Source: Candidatus Kuenenia stuttgartensis
GTDB taxonomy: Bacteria > Bacteroidota > Bacteroidia > Flavobacteriales_D > Crocinitomicaceae
Assembly: GCA_943326025.2 (NCBI GenBank)
Contig: CALPRR020000019.1
Location: 1 to 20,320 of the forward strand
DNA: 20,320 bases
Direction of reading: 5' to 3'
Below, piece after piece: positions 8,605 through 16,379 of this stretch. Under the pieces are notes generated by a model, which was not told the DNA's origin, did no database searches, and saw only the letters and a program-made list of their open reading frames with translations. A program made the position numbers and the translations under genes. Positions within the stretch are counted from its first letter, which is position 1. Every line of letters begins with the position of its first letter.

Positions 8605-8624
8605 TTTATCGTTAAATTATATAA

Positions 8625-11600
8625 ATGAAAAACGTTTTAGCATTATTTATCTTAATTTTCAGTCATTTAATCACGTTTTCACAAGATAAAAGTGTCAACA
8701 AATTAAAAGATTCTCAAGATACGCGTAAAAAATATATAAATACTGACACTCAAGCTGCACCACCAAAAGATGAGATTCCAAAATCAATTATTAGTACGAC
8801 TTATGTAAATACATTCATTGGAACAGGTGGGCATGGTCATACCTATCCTGGAGCAAGTGCACCTTTTGGAATGATCCAATTAAGTCCTGACACAAGAGCC
8901 TTCGGATGGGATGGTAGTGGAGGATATCATTATTCTGATTCTGTTATTTACGGTTTTAGTCATACTCATTTAAGTGGTGTTGGAGTTCCAGATTATTGTG
9001 ACTTATTAATTTCTCCACAATTAGGAAAAGCAAAAGTTGAACCTGCTTATAAAGTTGCTGGAGGATACGGTTCGCGATTTGATCATTCTTCTGAAAAAAC
9101 AGCTCCTGGTTATTATGAAGTTTTTTTAAAAGACCCAAAAGTTCTAGTTCGATTAGCAACAACAGAGAGATGTGGAATTCATGAATATAATTTTAAAGAA
9201 AAAAAAGGTAAACGTTATATTGTGATCGATTTAGATCATAGAGATCAATTAATTTCTTCAGATATTAAATTGGAATCTAAAACAGCTATATCTGGACATA
9301 GAGTTTCCAAAGATTGGGCGAAAGAACAACATTTTTATTTTGCTATGGAATTAAATGTACCATATCAAAAAAGCAAAATACTATCTAAAAATGGCCAACA
9401 TAAATTAGTTTTAGAATTCTCTGAAAAAATTCAACAAATTAAAATAAAAGTTGGAATTTCAGCAGTCGATGTTGATGGAGCTAAAGAAAATCTTGGATAT
9501 GAAATAATGGATTTCGATTTAAGTAATGTTTTTACGACTACAATAGAATCCTGGGCTCATGAATTGAATAAAGTTGAGTTTAATTCGACAAATAAAGATG
9601 AATTAGTGACTTTTTACACTGCTTTATACCACTCTTTTTTAAGCCCAAATTTATTCAACGATGTTGATGGACGTTACAGAGGTAGAGACAATCAAATTCA
9701 CAAATTAGCAACAACTTTCGAAAATCAATATACTGTTTTTTCACTTTGGGATACTTATAGAGCAACTCATCCTCTTTTTACTCTATTACAAAAACAAAGA
9801 ACAGGTGAGATGATTAATACATTTTTAAGACAATATGATCAAGCGGGTGAACTTCCAGTTTGGGAATTAGCTGGAAATGAGACAGATTGTATGATTGGAT
9901 ATCACGCTGCTTCTGTTATTACAGATGCTTACATGAAAAAAATTCAAAATTTCGATATTGAAAAAGGGTACCAAGCAATGCTTAAATCTTCTAAAATAAA
10001 TGAATTAGGGAAAATACAGTTTAGCAAAAATGGATTTATTTCTTACAACGAAGAAACTGAATCTGTTTCTAAATCGTTGGAATATGCATATGATGATTAT
10101 TGTATTTCGATCTATGCAGATGCAATTCAAAACAAACAGAAAAAGAATGAAGATGTCAGAAAAGAATACTTAAATAGAAGTATGAATTTCGTTAATCTTT
10201 ATGATCCAAGTACAAAATTCATGAGAGCTCGTAAAAGCGGTTTATGGTATTCCCCTTTTGATCCAAGTGAAGTGAATATGAACTACACTGAAGCAAATAG
10301 TTATCAATATTCGCTTTATACTCCTCATGCAATTGGTGTTTTAATCAATCTATTAGGAGGAAAAGACGAATTAGAGAAATGGTTAGATAAATTATTTTCA
10401 GCTGAATCAAAATTAAATGGAAGAGATCAAGTTGATATTTCAGGATTAATTGGGCAATATGCTCATGGAAATGAACCTTCTCATCACATGGCTTATTTGT
10501 ATAATTACACGAATCATCCTCATAAAACTCAATTTTATATTGACAAAATATTAAATGAAATGTATTCCACAAAACCAGATGGTTTAGCAGGAAATGAAGA
10601 TTGCGGACAAATGTCTTCGTGGTACGTTTTAAGCGCAATGGGGATTTATCAAATTGCTCCTGGAAATCCTTATTTCGAGATCGGAAGACCTTTAGGTGAA
10701 AAAACTACTTTAAAATTAGAAAACAGAAAAGAATTTACAATAAAAGTAACAAATCAATCAAAAGATAATAAATACATTCAAAAACTAAAGTTAAATGGTC
10801 GTAAAATCAACCGTTTATATTTGAGTTATGATGATATTTATGATGGAGGAACAATTGAATTTGAAATGGGACCTGAACCAAATTCTAAAGTTGATCAATT
10901 CGAACATGCTCCAACGATTGAAACCGTTCCTTCTGATTTCATACCTGTTCCTTACTTTGAACAAACAGCAAAAAACTTTAATGATTCAATGACTGTTAGT
11001 ATGAACTATCCAAATATAAAAGACCGTGGATTTCAGATAAAATATACGATTGATGGAAGTGAACCAACTATTAATTCCAAAACATTCAAATCACCTTTTA
11101 CTATTACCGAAACAAAAAATATCAAATGTCTATTAGTAGATACTATTTCGAAGACAGTTGGGAAATCAGTATTGAATGAATTTGTGAAAATTGATAATTC
11201 TATTCATTTAAATCTTCTAAACAATTATGCAAATCAATATGCTGCTTCAGGACAAAACACACTTATTGATGGTGTTTCAGGTGGAAATGATTACAGAACT
11301 GGAGATTGGCAAGGTTATCAAGGTACAGATATAATCGCTGAAATTACATTTGATACTCCAAGATCATTGAAAGAAATTGGATTAAGTTGTATTGAAGATA
11401 CTAAATCTTGGATTTTTTATCCACAATCGATTTTGATCGAAACGTCAACAGATGGAATAAATTACACAAAATCATATTCTATTCAAGGAGACAATACAAC
11501 AAATCCTGAAGCCAAATCAAAAAAAGAATATACTGTTCAAACATCTAACAAAGAAGGAATTAAAAAAATTAGAATCAAAGCTATTTCAATTGGAAAATGT

Positions 11601-11666
11601 CCTGATTGGCATTTAGGTAAGGGAAATGATTCTTGGTTATTTTCAGATGAAATTATTATGCGTTAA
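8625..11666 (+). CDS. Secreted GH92 family alpha-1,2-mannosidase-like glycosidase with C-terminal chitobiase-like and F5/8 type C (discoidin) domains
   Basis: Residues 1-20 form a signal peptide (ending near TFSQ), then a short charged linker. The GH92 N-terminal domain starts at YVNTFIGTGGHGHTYPGASA and includes FGMIQLSPDTR and GYGFSHTHLSG-like blocks. The (alpha/alpha)6 domain has FSLWDTYRATHPL, WELAGNETDCMIGYH, HGNEPSHH (Glu617, the likely general acid by comparison with Bacteroides GH92 enzymes) and GNEDCGQMSSWYVLSAMGIY (Asp659, near the likely base). GH92 enzymes are calcium-dependent exo-alpha-mannosidases that trim high-mannose N-glycans or related mannans. After about residue 770 is a chitobiase C-terminal-like module (IKYTIDGSEPT near 808). 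An F5/8 type C carbohydrate-binding-like domain follows at about 868-1000. At 1013 residues it is longer than the usual 750 because of these modules. No SusC/SusD genes adjoin it. Confidence 0.95.
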   Translation: MKNVLALFILIFSHLITFSQDKSVNKLKDSQDTRKKYINTDTQAAPPKDEIPKSIISTTYVNTFIGTGGHGHTYPGASAPFGMIQLSPDTRAFGWDGSGGYHYSDSVIYGFSHTHLSGVGVPDYCDLLISPQLGKAKVEPAYKVAGGYGSRFDHSSEKTAPGYYEVFLKDPKVLVRLATTERCGIHEYNFKEKKGKRYIVIDLDHRDQLISSDIKLESKTAISGHRVSKDWAKEQHFYFAMELNVPYQKSKILSKNGQHKLVLEFSEKIQQIKIKVGISAVDVDGAKENLGYEIMDFDLSNVFTTTIESWAHELNKVEFNSTNKDELVTFYTALYHSFLSPNLFNDVDGRYRGRDNQIHKLATTFENQYTVFSLWDTYRATHPLFTLLQKQRTGEMINTFLRQYDQAGELPVWELAGNETDCMIGYHAASVITDAYMKKIQNFDIEKGYQAMLKSSKINELGKIQFSKNGFISYNEETESVSKSLEYAYDDYCISIYADAIQNKQKKNEDVRKEYLNRSMNFVNLYDPSTKFMRARKSGLWYSPFDPSEVNMNYTEANSYQYSLYTPHAIGVLINLLGGKDELEKWLDKLFSAESKLNGRDQVDISGLIGQYAHGNEPSHHMAYLYNYTNHPHKTQFYIDKILNEMYSTKPDGLAGNEDCGQMSSWYVLSAMGIYQIAPGNPYFEIGRPLGEKTTLKLENRKEFTIKVTNQSKDNKYIQKLKLNGRKINRLYLSYDDIYDGGTIEFEMGPEPNSKVDQFEHAPTIETVPSDFIPVPYFEQTAKNFNDSMTVSMNYPNIKDRGFQIKYTIDGSEPTINSKTFKSPFTITETKNIKCLLVDTISKTVGKSVLNEFVKIDNSIHLNLLNNYANQYAASGQNTLIDGVSGGNDYRTGDWQGYQGTDIIAEITFDTPRSLKEIGLSCIEDTKSWIFYPQSILIETSTDGINYTKSYSIQGDNTTNPEAKSKKEYTVQTSNKEGIKKIRIKAISIGKCPDWHLGKGNDSWLFSDEIIMR

Positions 11667-11719
11667 TAAGTTTTGAAAGCCTTTTATCACAAAAAAACAG
11701 ATAACATTTAATTAATCAA

Positions 11720-11728
11720 TAAATTTAC
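11720..11728 (+). promoter_or_regulatory. Candidate -7 promoter element for the S46 peptidase gene
   Basis: TAAATTTAC resembles the Bacteroidota -7 element TAnnTTTG and ends 11 bases before the ATG at 11740. No convincing TTG -33 element lies at the expected distance. The 73-base gap after the five-gene run, the absence of a hairpin in it and this motif suggest an additional promoter, although read-through from upstream is possible. Confidence 0.35.
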
Positions 11729-11739
11729 CAAGCTAAAAA

Positions 11740-13914
11740 ATGAATAAAATAAAAAATCAAATGAAAAAAATTAGTGTATTATTATTTTTAACAACTTTCT
11801 TCTTTGGTTCGCTTGTAAAAGCTGACGAAGGAATGTGGTTTTTAATGAACATTGAACGTCTGAATCATAGAGACATGCAGAAAATGGGACTTCAATTGAC
11901 AGCTGAAGAAATTTACAGCATTAACAATTCAAGTTTGAAAGATGCAATCGTTCAATTTAATGGAGGATGTACAGCAGAAGTTATCTCAAAAGATGGACTT
12001 TTATTAACGAATCATCACTGTGGTTTTGATGCAATTGCTGAATTATCTACTCCAGAGCATGATTATTTAACAAATGGTTTTTGGGCTGCAACTAAGAAAG
12101 ACGAGTTAAAACCGAAAAGCTTATACGTTCGTTTCTTTGTAAGAATGGACGACGTTTCTAAACGTATTTTATCAAAATTAAATGATAAAATGACAGAAGC
12201 AGAAAGAGAAAAAGCAATTCAACAAGAATCAGCTTTAATCGAAAAAGAAAATAATGATGGTGGAAAATACACCGTTTCAGTTCGTTCTTTTTTCCAAGGA
12301 AATGAATTTTACTATTTTGTTTACCAAGATTATACAGATGTTAGATTAATCGGAACACCTCCTTCAAGTATTGGTAAATTCGGTGGAGACACAGACAACT
12401 GGGAATGGCCAAGACATACAGGTGATTTTTCTATGTTCAGAGTTTATGCAGATGCAAACGGAAATCCAGCTGAATACAATGTAAACAATGTTCCATTACA
12501 TCCTAAAGTTCACTTAAAAGTAAATACATCAGGAGTAAAAGAAGATGATTATGCTATGATTTTAGGTTACCCAGGAAGAACAAATCGTTGGATGCCTGCA
12601 AGTGGAATCGAACAAAATGTTAAATATTCTTATCCTGCATGGGTTGAAGCTTCAAAATTAGGAATGGATCAAATGAAAGTTCATATGGACAAATCAGATC
12701 AAGTTCGTTTAGATTATGCTTCAAAATATGCTTCAGTTGCAAATTACTGGAAAAATCGTCAAGGTATGATTGATGCTTTAACGAAAGCTAAAACTTCTGA
12801 AACAAAAGCAAAAAATGAAGCTAAATTTAATAAATGGGCAAACAAACCTGAAAACAAAGCTGTTTATGGAAACGTTATTTCAGTTATTAATGCATACTAC
12901 TCTAAAACAAATTTAAAAGCGCGTCACGATAACTATTTACAAGGATTAGTTAGAACAAGTGACTTAGCTGTTATGCCAATGAGAATTGGAGCTTCGATTG
13001 AGAAAGCATTGAATGAAAAAGATGAAACTAAAAAAGCTGAATCTTTAGCTAAAATTAAAGGTATGATTGAAGAGATGTATGCAAGTCTTTACATGCCTTT
13101 AGAAAAAGATGTATTGGCTGCTCAATTAAAATTGTATACAACGAAAGGAAGTGAATATGGATTAACTCCTTTAATGACTGATTTAGCAAAGAAAAATAAT
13201 AATGATTTCTCTTCTTACATTAACGAAACTGCAAAAATAAGTATTTTCGCAAGCAAAGAAGCGTTGTTGAAATTTGTAGATAATGCATCAATCGAAGCAT
13301 TAAAAGCAGATGGTTTATATGTTCTTTCAACTGATATTGTTGGAAAATTAAGAAATAAATCAGATGAGCAAATGGCACTTGATGCTGAATTTCAGAAATC
13401 TTATCGATTATTGGTTCAAGGATTAAGAGTTTCAAATCCTGAAGGAAAATACTACCCAGATGCTAACAGTACTTTACGATTAACATATGGTCAAGTAAGT
13501 GCACTTCCAGCTGATAAAAGAAATGATGCTAAAGTAAATTACTATACGACTCTTCAAGGTTTAATTGCAAAATACAAACCAAATGATCCTGAATTTGATT
13601 TACCAAAAAGACTAATCGAATTGAACGAAAAGAAAGATTTTGGTACATATGCTGACCCAAGTGGTTATATGCCAGTTAACTTTTTAACTAACAATGATAT
13701 CACTGGTGGAAATTCAGGTTCTCCTGTATTAAATGGAAAAGGTGAATTAATTGGATTAGCGTTTGATGGTAATATTGAAGCAATGGCTGGAGATGTTATT
13801 TTCGATCATAAATTACAAAAAACAATTTGTGCAGATATTCGTTATGTATTATTTATTATTGATAGATACGCAGGAGCGAAACACATTGTTGATGAAATGG
13901 ATTTAGTAAAATAA
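11740..13914 (+). CDS. S46 family dipeptidyl-peptidase, DPP7-like
   Basis: The 724-residue exported serine exopeptidase removes dipeptides from peptide N-termini, typically in the periplasm, feeding peptide use as carbon source. A signal peptide ends near VKADEG (cleavage about residue 29), with mature sequence starting EGMWF as in the family. The triad is His93 (TNHHCG), Asp229 (GDTDNWEWPRHTGDF, 216-230) and Ser659 (GGNSGSP); spacing agrees with P. gingivalis DPP7 and DPP11. The specificity position 18 residues after the serine is Gly677 (FDGN). In DPP11 this is Arg (acidic P1), whereas Gly marks DPP7-type preference for hydrophobic P1. Two ATG starts are possible, 11740 and 11761; both leave a usable signal peptide, and the promoter spacing favours 11740. 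The gene ends at a strong terminator. Confidence 0.95.
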   Translation: MNKIKNQMKKISVLLFLTTFFFGSLVKADEGMWFLMNIERLNHRDMQKMGLQLTAEEIYSINNSSLKDAIVQFNGGCTAEVISKDGLLLTNHHCGFDAIAELSTPEHDYLTNGFWAATKKDELKPKSLYVRFFVRMDDVSKRILSKLNDKMTEAEREKAIQQESALIEKENNDGGKYTVSVRSFFQGNEFYYFVYQDYTDVRLIGTPPSSIGKFGGDTDNWEWPRHTGDFSMFRVYADANGNPAEYNVNNVPLHPKVHLKVNTSGVKEDDYAMILGYPGRTNRWMPASGIEQNVKYSYPAWVEASKLGMDQMKVHMDKSDQVRLDYASKYASVANYWKNRQGMIDALTKAKTSETKAKNEAKFNKWANKPENKAVYGNVISVINAYYSKTNLKARHDNYLQGLVRTSDLAVMPMRIGASIEKALNEKDETKKAESLAKIKGMIEEMYASLYMPLEKDVLAAQLKLYTTKGSEYGLTPLMTDLAKKNNNDFSSYINETAKISIFASKEALLKFVDNASIEALKADGLYVLSTDIVGKLRNKSDEQMALDAEFQKSYRLLVQGLRVSNPEGKYYPDANSTLRLTYGQVSALPADKRNDAKVNYYTTLQGLIAKYKPNDPEFDLPKRLIELNEKKDFGTYADPSGYMPVNFLTNNDITGGNSGSPVLNGKGELIGLAFDGNIEAMAGDVIFDHKLQKTICADIRYVLFIIDRYAGAKHIVDEMDLVK

Positions 13915-13936
13915 TCCAATTAAATTGATAAATACT

Positions 13937-13966
13937 GAGGCGGCATTTAAGTCGCCTCTTTTTTTT
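13937..13966 (+). terminator. Rho-independent terminator after the S46 peptidase gene
   Basis: GAGGCGGC (13937-13944) and GTCGCCTC (13951-13958) form an 8-base-pair stem with one G-T wobble, a 6-base ATTTAA loop and an immediate run of eight T. It begins 22 bases after the peptidase stop codon and is the most GC-rich element of any intergenic stretch here. It should end transcription of the S46 gene and isolate the small downstream gene. Confidence 0.92.
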
Positions 13967-14045
13967 ATAATGATTTCTTAATGTTAAGCTAAAACCATAA
14001 TTATAAGAATACTATTTCTTTGCATCATAATATAAATCGTTGATT

Positions 14046-14255
14046 ATGATTATAAAAAGGAAAAACAAAGCAGAAATGAGTATTGATAAATTTGAATTAA
14101 ATTACTGGTTCGAATTAGGTCAAAATGCAGAATCGAAAGGTGCAATTGATGAAGCTAAAAATTGGTATTCTATTGGATTGAAAAAAGCATCTGAAGTTCA
14201 AAATACTGAAATGACCAAATTATATAACAAATTTATAATGGCGTTATTCTTATAA
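14046..14255 (+). CDS. Small TPR-like protein of unknown function
   Basis: The 69-residue product, if read from ATG at 14046, has a basic start (IIKRKNKAE) followed by one helix-turn-helix unit of TPR type: NYWFELGQNAESKGAIDEAK then NWYSIGLKKASE, with the usual small/large residue pattern (W/Y at 4 and 11-like positions, G-A-x-x-x-A). A single TPR cannot form a superhelix alone, so it might bind a partner or dimerise. Alternative starts are TTG 14040 and ATG 14076; the last leaves 59 residues and removes the basic tail. It lies 79 bases after the terminator and is probably a separate unit, with an imperfect -7 motif TTTCTTTGC at 14015-14023. It ends one base short of the convergent comEC stop. 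Coding potential is supported by the motif but not proven. Confidence 0.6.
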   Translation: MIIKRKNKAEMSIDKFELNYWFELGQNAESKGAIDEAKNWYSIGLKKASEVQNTEMTKLYNKFIMALFL

Positions 14256-14256
14256 T

Positions 14257-16029
14257 TTAGTCTAAATTAAATCGAATCGAATGATCAGAAAGATATAAAT
14301 CATTATTCGATTTTTGAACCCAAGGCATATCAATGTAAACAACTTGATTGTCTTTTTCAATTGGTTCATTATTATTCAAAACAAAAAATCGTTTTTCATT
14401 GACCCTTATTGAAAAACCATTTTTCTTCTTCTCTACTCCTATTTCAAAATCTTTATCTTTTAAATTCCAATTTTGCTTTGTTATATTAAAAAAGTTAATT
14501 TTTGAAGGATAAATTTTAGAATAAGCCAATACTACTTGTTTAGCCTTTTCAACTTTTTCTGCCTTAGCATTTATAAAGCAATAACTAATGTTTTTGTTTT
14601 TAATTATGAATGTTAACTGGTTATGATTGAAAAAACAAATTTCCTTTTTACTCATGTTTTCATATCTTTCAAATTCAATTTTAGCAATGATTAATATTGA
14701 AAAACTAATTAATAGGACTTTAATATATTTGAATTCTCTCAACAAATAAAATGCAATTACAATACTAAATGAAATGAATACGGTCCATTGAGAAATCAAA
14801 AAACCGGAGGCAATTGAACCTGGAAGTTCATCTATAATATGAACAGTCTTCAATGTAAACAATAGTGAGATAGACAAAATGAACACAAACAATTTACCTA
14901 GAAATTTCAACCAATAGAATGAAAAAACCAATAACCCAAAACCTAAAATAATTCCCGTTACAGACATTAAAGCAATATTTGTAATTAAGAAATAATTCGG
15001 AAATTGATGGAAATAATAAAGAGAAAGAGGAACCGTTAATAATTGAGCTGCAAGCCCAACCGCTGTTGTTTCCCATATTTTTCGTATCCATTTATTCTTT
15101 ACAAAAATCCATCTTGAAATTGGTTGATAAAACCAAAAGATTCCTAACATCGCTAAAAAGGATAACTGAAAACCGATATCATACAAATTCAAAGGATTGA
15201 TCACCAATAAAACAAATGCCGTAAAAAATAAATTGTTGATCGAATGATGATTTTTACCAAACAATTGAGACAATGATAAAACTGTAAACATAACTGTTGA
15301 TCTCAATACAGAAGCTGAAAGACCCGATAATATAGTATAAATCCAAATAATGATTAATGCTAAAACCAATGCTTGTTTCTTTGATAGATATCTCGAAAAG
15401 ACCTTTAAGCATATCACTATAATTTGAAGTAAAATACCAATATGCAAACCAGAAACTGCTAAGACATGCATTGCGCCTGAATTACCAAAAGCATTAATCG
15501 TTTCGTTTTCTAAATCACTCCTATCACCTAAAATCAATGCTTGTGCAACAGCAAGTTCTTCTCCCTTTAGTTGTGATTTGAGAATTGATATTAAATAGTT
15601 TCTAGATTTCAAAGACCATTTATCGAACCAACTAATATGATTATCAATAACAGAAAAACCATCTTCAGATATAAAACCGATTTGATCAATACCTTTGCTT
15701 GACCAAAAAAAATGAGCATCGAATTCACCTGGATTTCCATTGTTTTTTATTCGCTCTAAAGGTGAATTTGTGGCTACAACATCCCCTACTTCCAAACTAT
15801 CAGTTGTATTAATAAAAAACACAACTTGTTTAGAGCACGAAATAAATTGATTTTCTTTTTTTAAAACATTAACGTTTGCTATTACTTTTTTCCATTCTCT
15901 ATTTTGATTCCCTATATCCTCAATTTGAAATAGATAGCTATCACCTATTAAATAATTATTTTCGAATTTAAGTTTACTCTGGGAAAAATAGATTTCGTTT
16001 AAAGTTGTATAACCTAACGCAAAAAACAA
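14257..16029 (-). CDS. comEC: ComEC/Rec2-type DNA-uptake channel protein (no metallo-beta-lactamase domain); true start probably further upstream
   Basis: ComEC is the inner-membrane channel for single-stranded DNA in natural transformation. The family signature is clear: LKGEELAVAQALILGDR-like block, NSGAMHVLAVSGLHIGIL (about 180-196), SGLSASVLRSTVMF and DIGFQLSFLAMLGI, in a multi-helix Competence domain (about ten membrane segments). The soluble N-terminal OB-like DUF4131 domain covers about 10-110. The C-terminal 130 residues form a soluble domain with no HxHxDH motif, so the lactamase-like nuclease domain of B. subtilis ComEC is absent or degenerate, as in many Bacteroidota. The coordinates use a TTG at 16027-16029, but the frame stays open for 71 more codons to 16242. 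That stretch encodes hydrophobic segments expected at a ComEC N-terminus, yet it holds no ATG, GTG or TTG. The real protein is therefore probably longer, with an unusual start such as ATT at 16219-16221. Confidence 0.9.
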   Translation of the reverse strand: MFFALGYTTLNEIYFSQSKLKFENNYLIGDSYLFQIEDIGNQNREWKKVIANVNVLKKENQFISCSKQVVFFINTTDSLEVGDVVATNSPLERIKNNGNPGEFDAHFFWSSKGIDQIGFISEDGFSVIDNHISWFDKWSLKSRNYLISILKSQLKGEELAVAQALILGDRSDLENETINAFGNSGAMHVLAVSGLHIGILLQIIVICLKVFSRYLSKKQALVLALIIIWIYTILSGLSASVLRSTVMFTVLSLSQLFGKNHHSINNLFFTAFVLLVINPLNLYDIGFQLSFLAMLGIFWFYQPISRWIFVKNKWIRKIWETTAVGLAAQLLTVPLSLYYFHQFPNYFLITNIALMSVTGIILGFGLLVFSFYWLKFLGKLFVFILSISLLFTLKTVHIIDELPGSIASGFLISQWTVFISFSIVIAFYLLREFKYIKVLLISFSILIIAKIEFERYENMSKKEICFFNHNQLTFIIKNKNISYCFINAKAEKVEKAKQVVLAYSKIYPSKINFFNITKQNWNLKDKDFEIGVEKKKNGFSIRVNEKRFFVLNNNEPIEKDNQVVYIDMPWVQKSNNDLYLSDHSIRFNLD

Positions 16030-16242
16030 ATAAGCTGAGGTGAAAATGAAAGCTAAAGAATTTTGTTTAAACTTAATGTAAGTTAGAAAAGTTAATATTA
16101 AAGATGAGATTATTAATATAAATGAAATGTCAAGATTCTGAAATGAAAATTGAAAGATTATCCCAAGGACAAAAAAAGTTGTCAGAAAGATAAAAGGCGA
16201 TCTATATAAATTAAATTGAATTTGCGTGTGTTTTATATTTAT
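16030..16242 (-). other. In-frame upstream extension of comEC without a standard start codon
   Basis: Reading the minus strand, the frame is open from just after TAA (16243-16245) into comEC. It encodes 71 codons, including NLYRSPFIFLTTFFVLGII, then SFILIISSLILTFLTYI, then SLAFIFTSAYLFFALGY. These are two hydrophobic helices plus the start of a third, matching the membrane segments that precede DUF4131 in ComEC proteins. Candidate non-standard starts are ATT at 16219-16221, or ATA at 16234-16236 or 16240-16242. Confidence 0.7.
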
Positions 16243-16248
16243 TTAAGA

Positions 16249-16257
16249 GTAAAAATA
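16249..16257 (-). promoter_or_regulatory. Candidate -7 promoter element for comEC
   Basis: On the minus strand the sequence reads TATTTTTAC, a TAnnTTTAC form of the Bacteroidota -7 element, ending 3 bases before the TAA that bounds the open comEC frame. Transcription would then begin at about 16240-16245, so the extension (16030-16242) would lie in the mRNA. No -33 TTG is visible. Confidence 0.3.
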
Positions 16258-16367
16258 AATGTTCTTTTTAAAATAGACTATATAAAATAAGAAAAAAATA
16301 ATTAGAATCCTAGTTCATTTTGGTTGATTAATAAAGTTTATTATTTCTAATTTCGATACAATAAATC

Positions 16368-16376
16368 TATCTTTAC
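16368..16376 (+). promoter_or_regulatory. Candidate -7 promoter element for recQ
   Basis: TATCTTTAC fits TAnnTTTAC and ends only 3 bases before the recQ ATG. If used, transcription would start at or next to the start codon, giving a leaderless mRNA. No -33 TTG lies at the usual distance, so the call rests on the motif and its position. Confidence 0.35.
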
Positions 16377-16379
16377 ATC

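Larger units (their letters stand above)
16243..16379. promoter_or_regulatory. Divergent comEC-recQ intergenic region
   Basis: This 137-base, very AT-rich region lies between the open comEC frame and the recQ start. It must hold both divergent promoters. I see no operator-like palindrome, small gene or RNA. The two -7-like motifs at its ends are listed separately. Together with the comEC extension this explains the 350 bases between the TTG of comEC and recQ. Confidence 0.6.

Noticed and set aside
10345..10638. 97-codon minus-strand open frame within the GH92 gene
   Set aside because: It lies fully inside a well-supported glycosidase gene, has Leu/Ile/His-rich non-protein-like composition and no motif; it is a shadow of the coding strand.
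8625..11666. Polysaccharide utilisation locus around the GH92 gene
   Set aside because: No SusC, SusD, other glycosidase or sensor-regulator gene lies in the window.
14257..14700. Metallo-beta-lactamase domain at the C-terminus of ComEC
   Set aside because: The C-terminal soluble part has no HxHxDH or other metal-ligand motif.
14894..15091. Short minus-strand frame within comEC, and similar short frames elsewhere (926-1126, 1202-1387, 1359-1562, 3733-3930, 7520-7702, 8956-9162, 13220-13435, 17833-18027, 20000-20242)
   Set aside because: All overlap strongly supported genes in another frame and show no recognisable domain or separate upstream signals.
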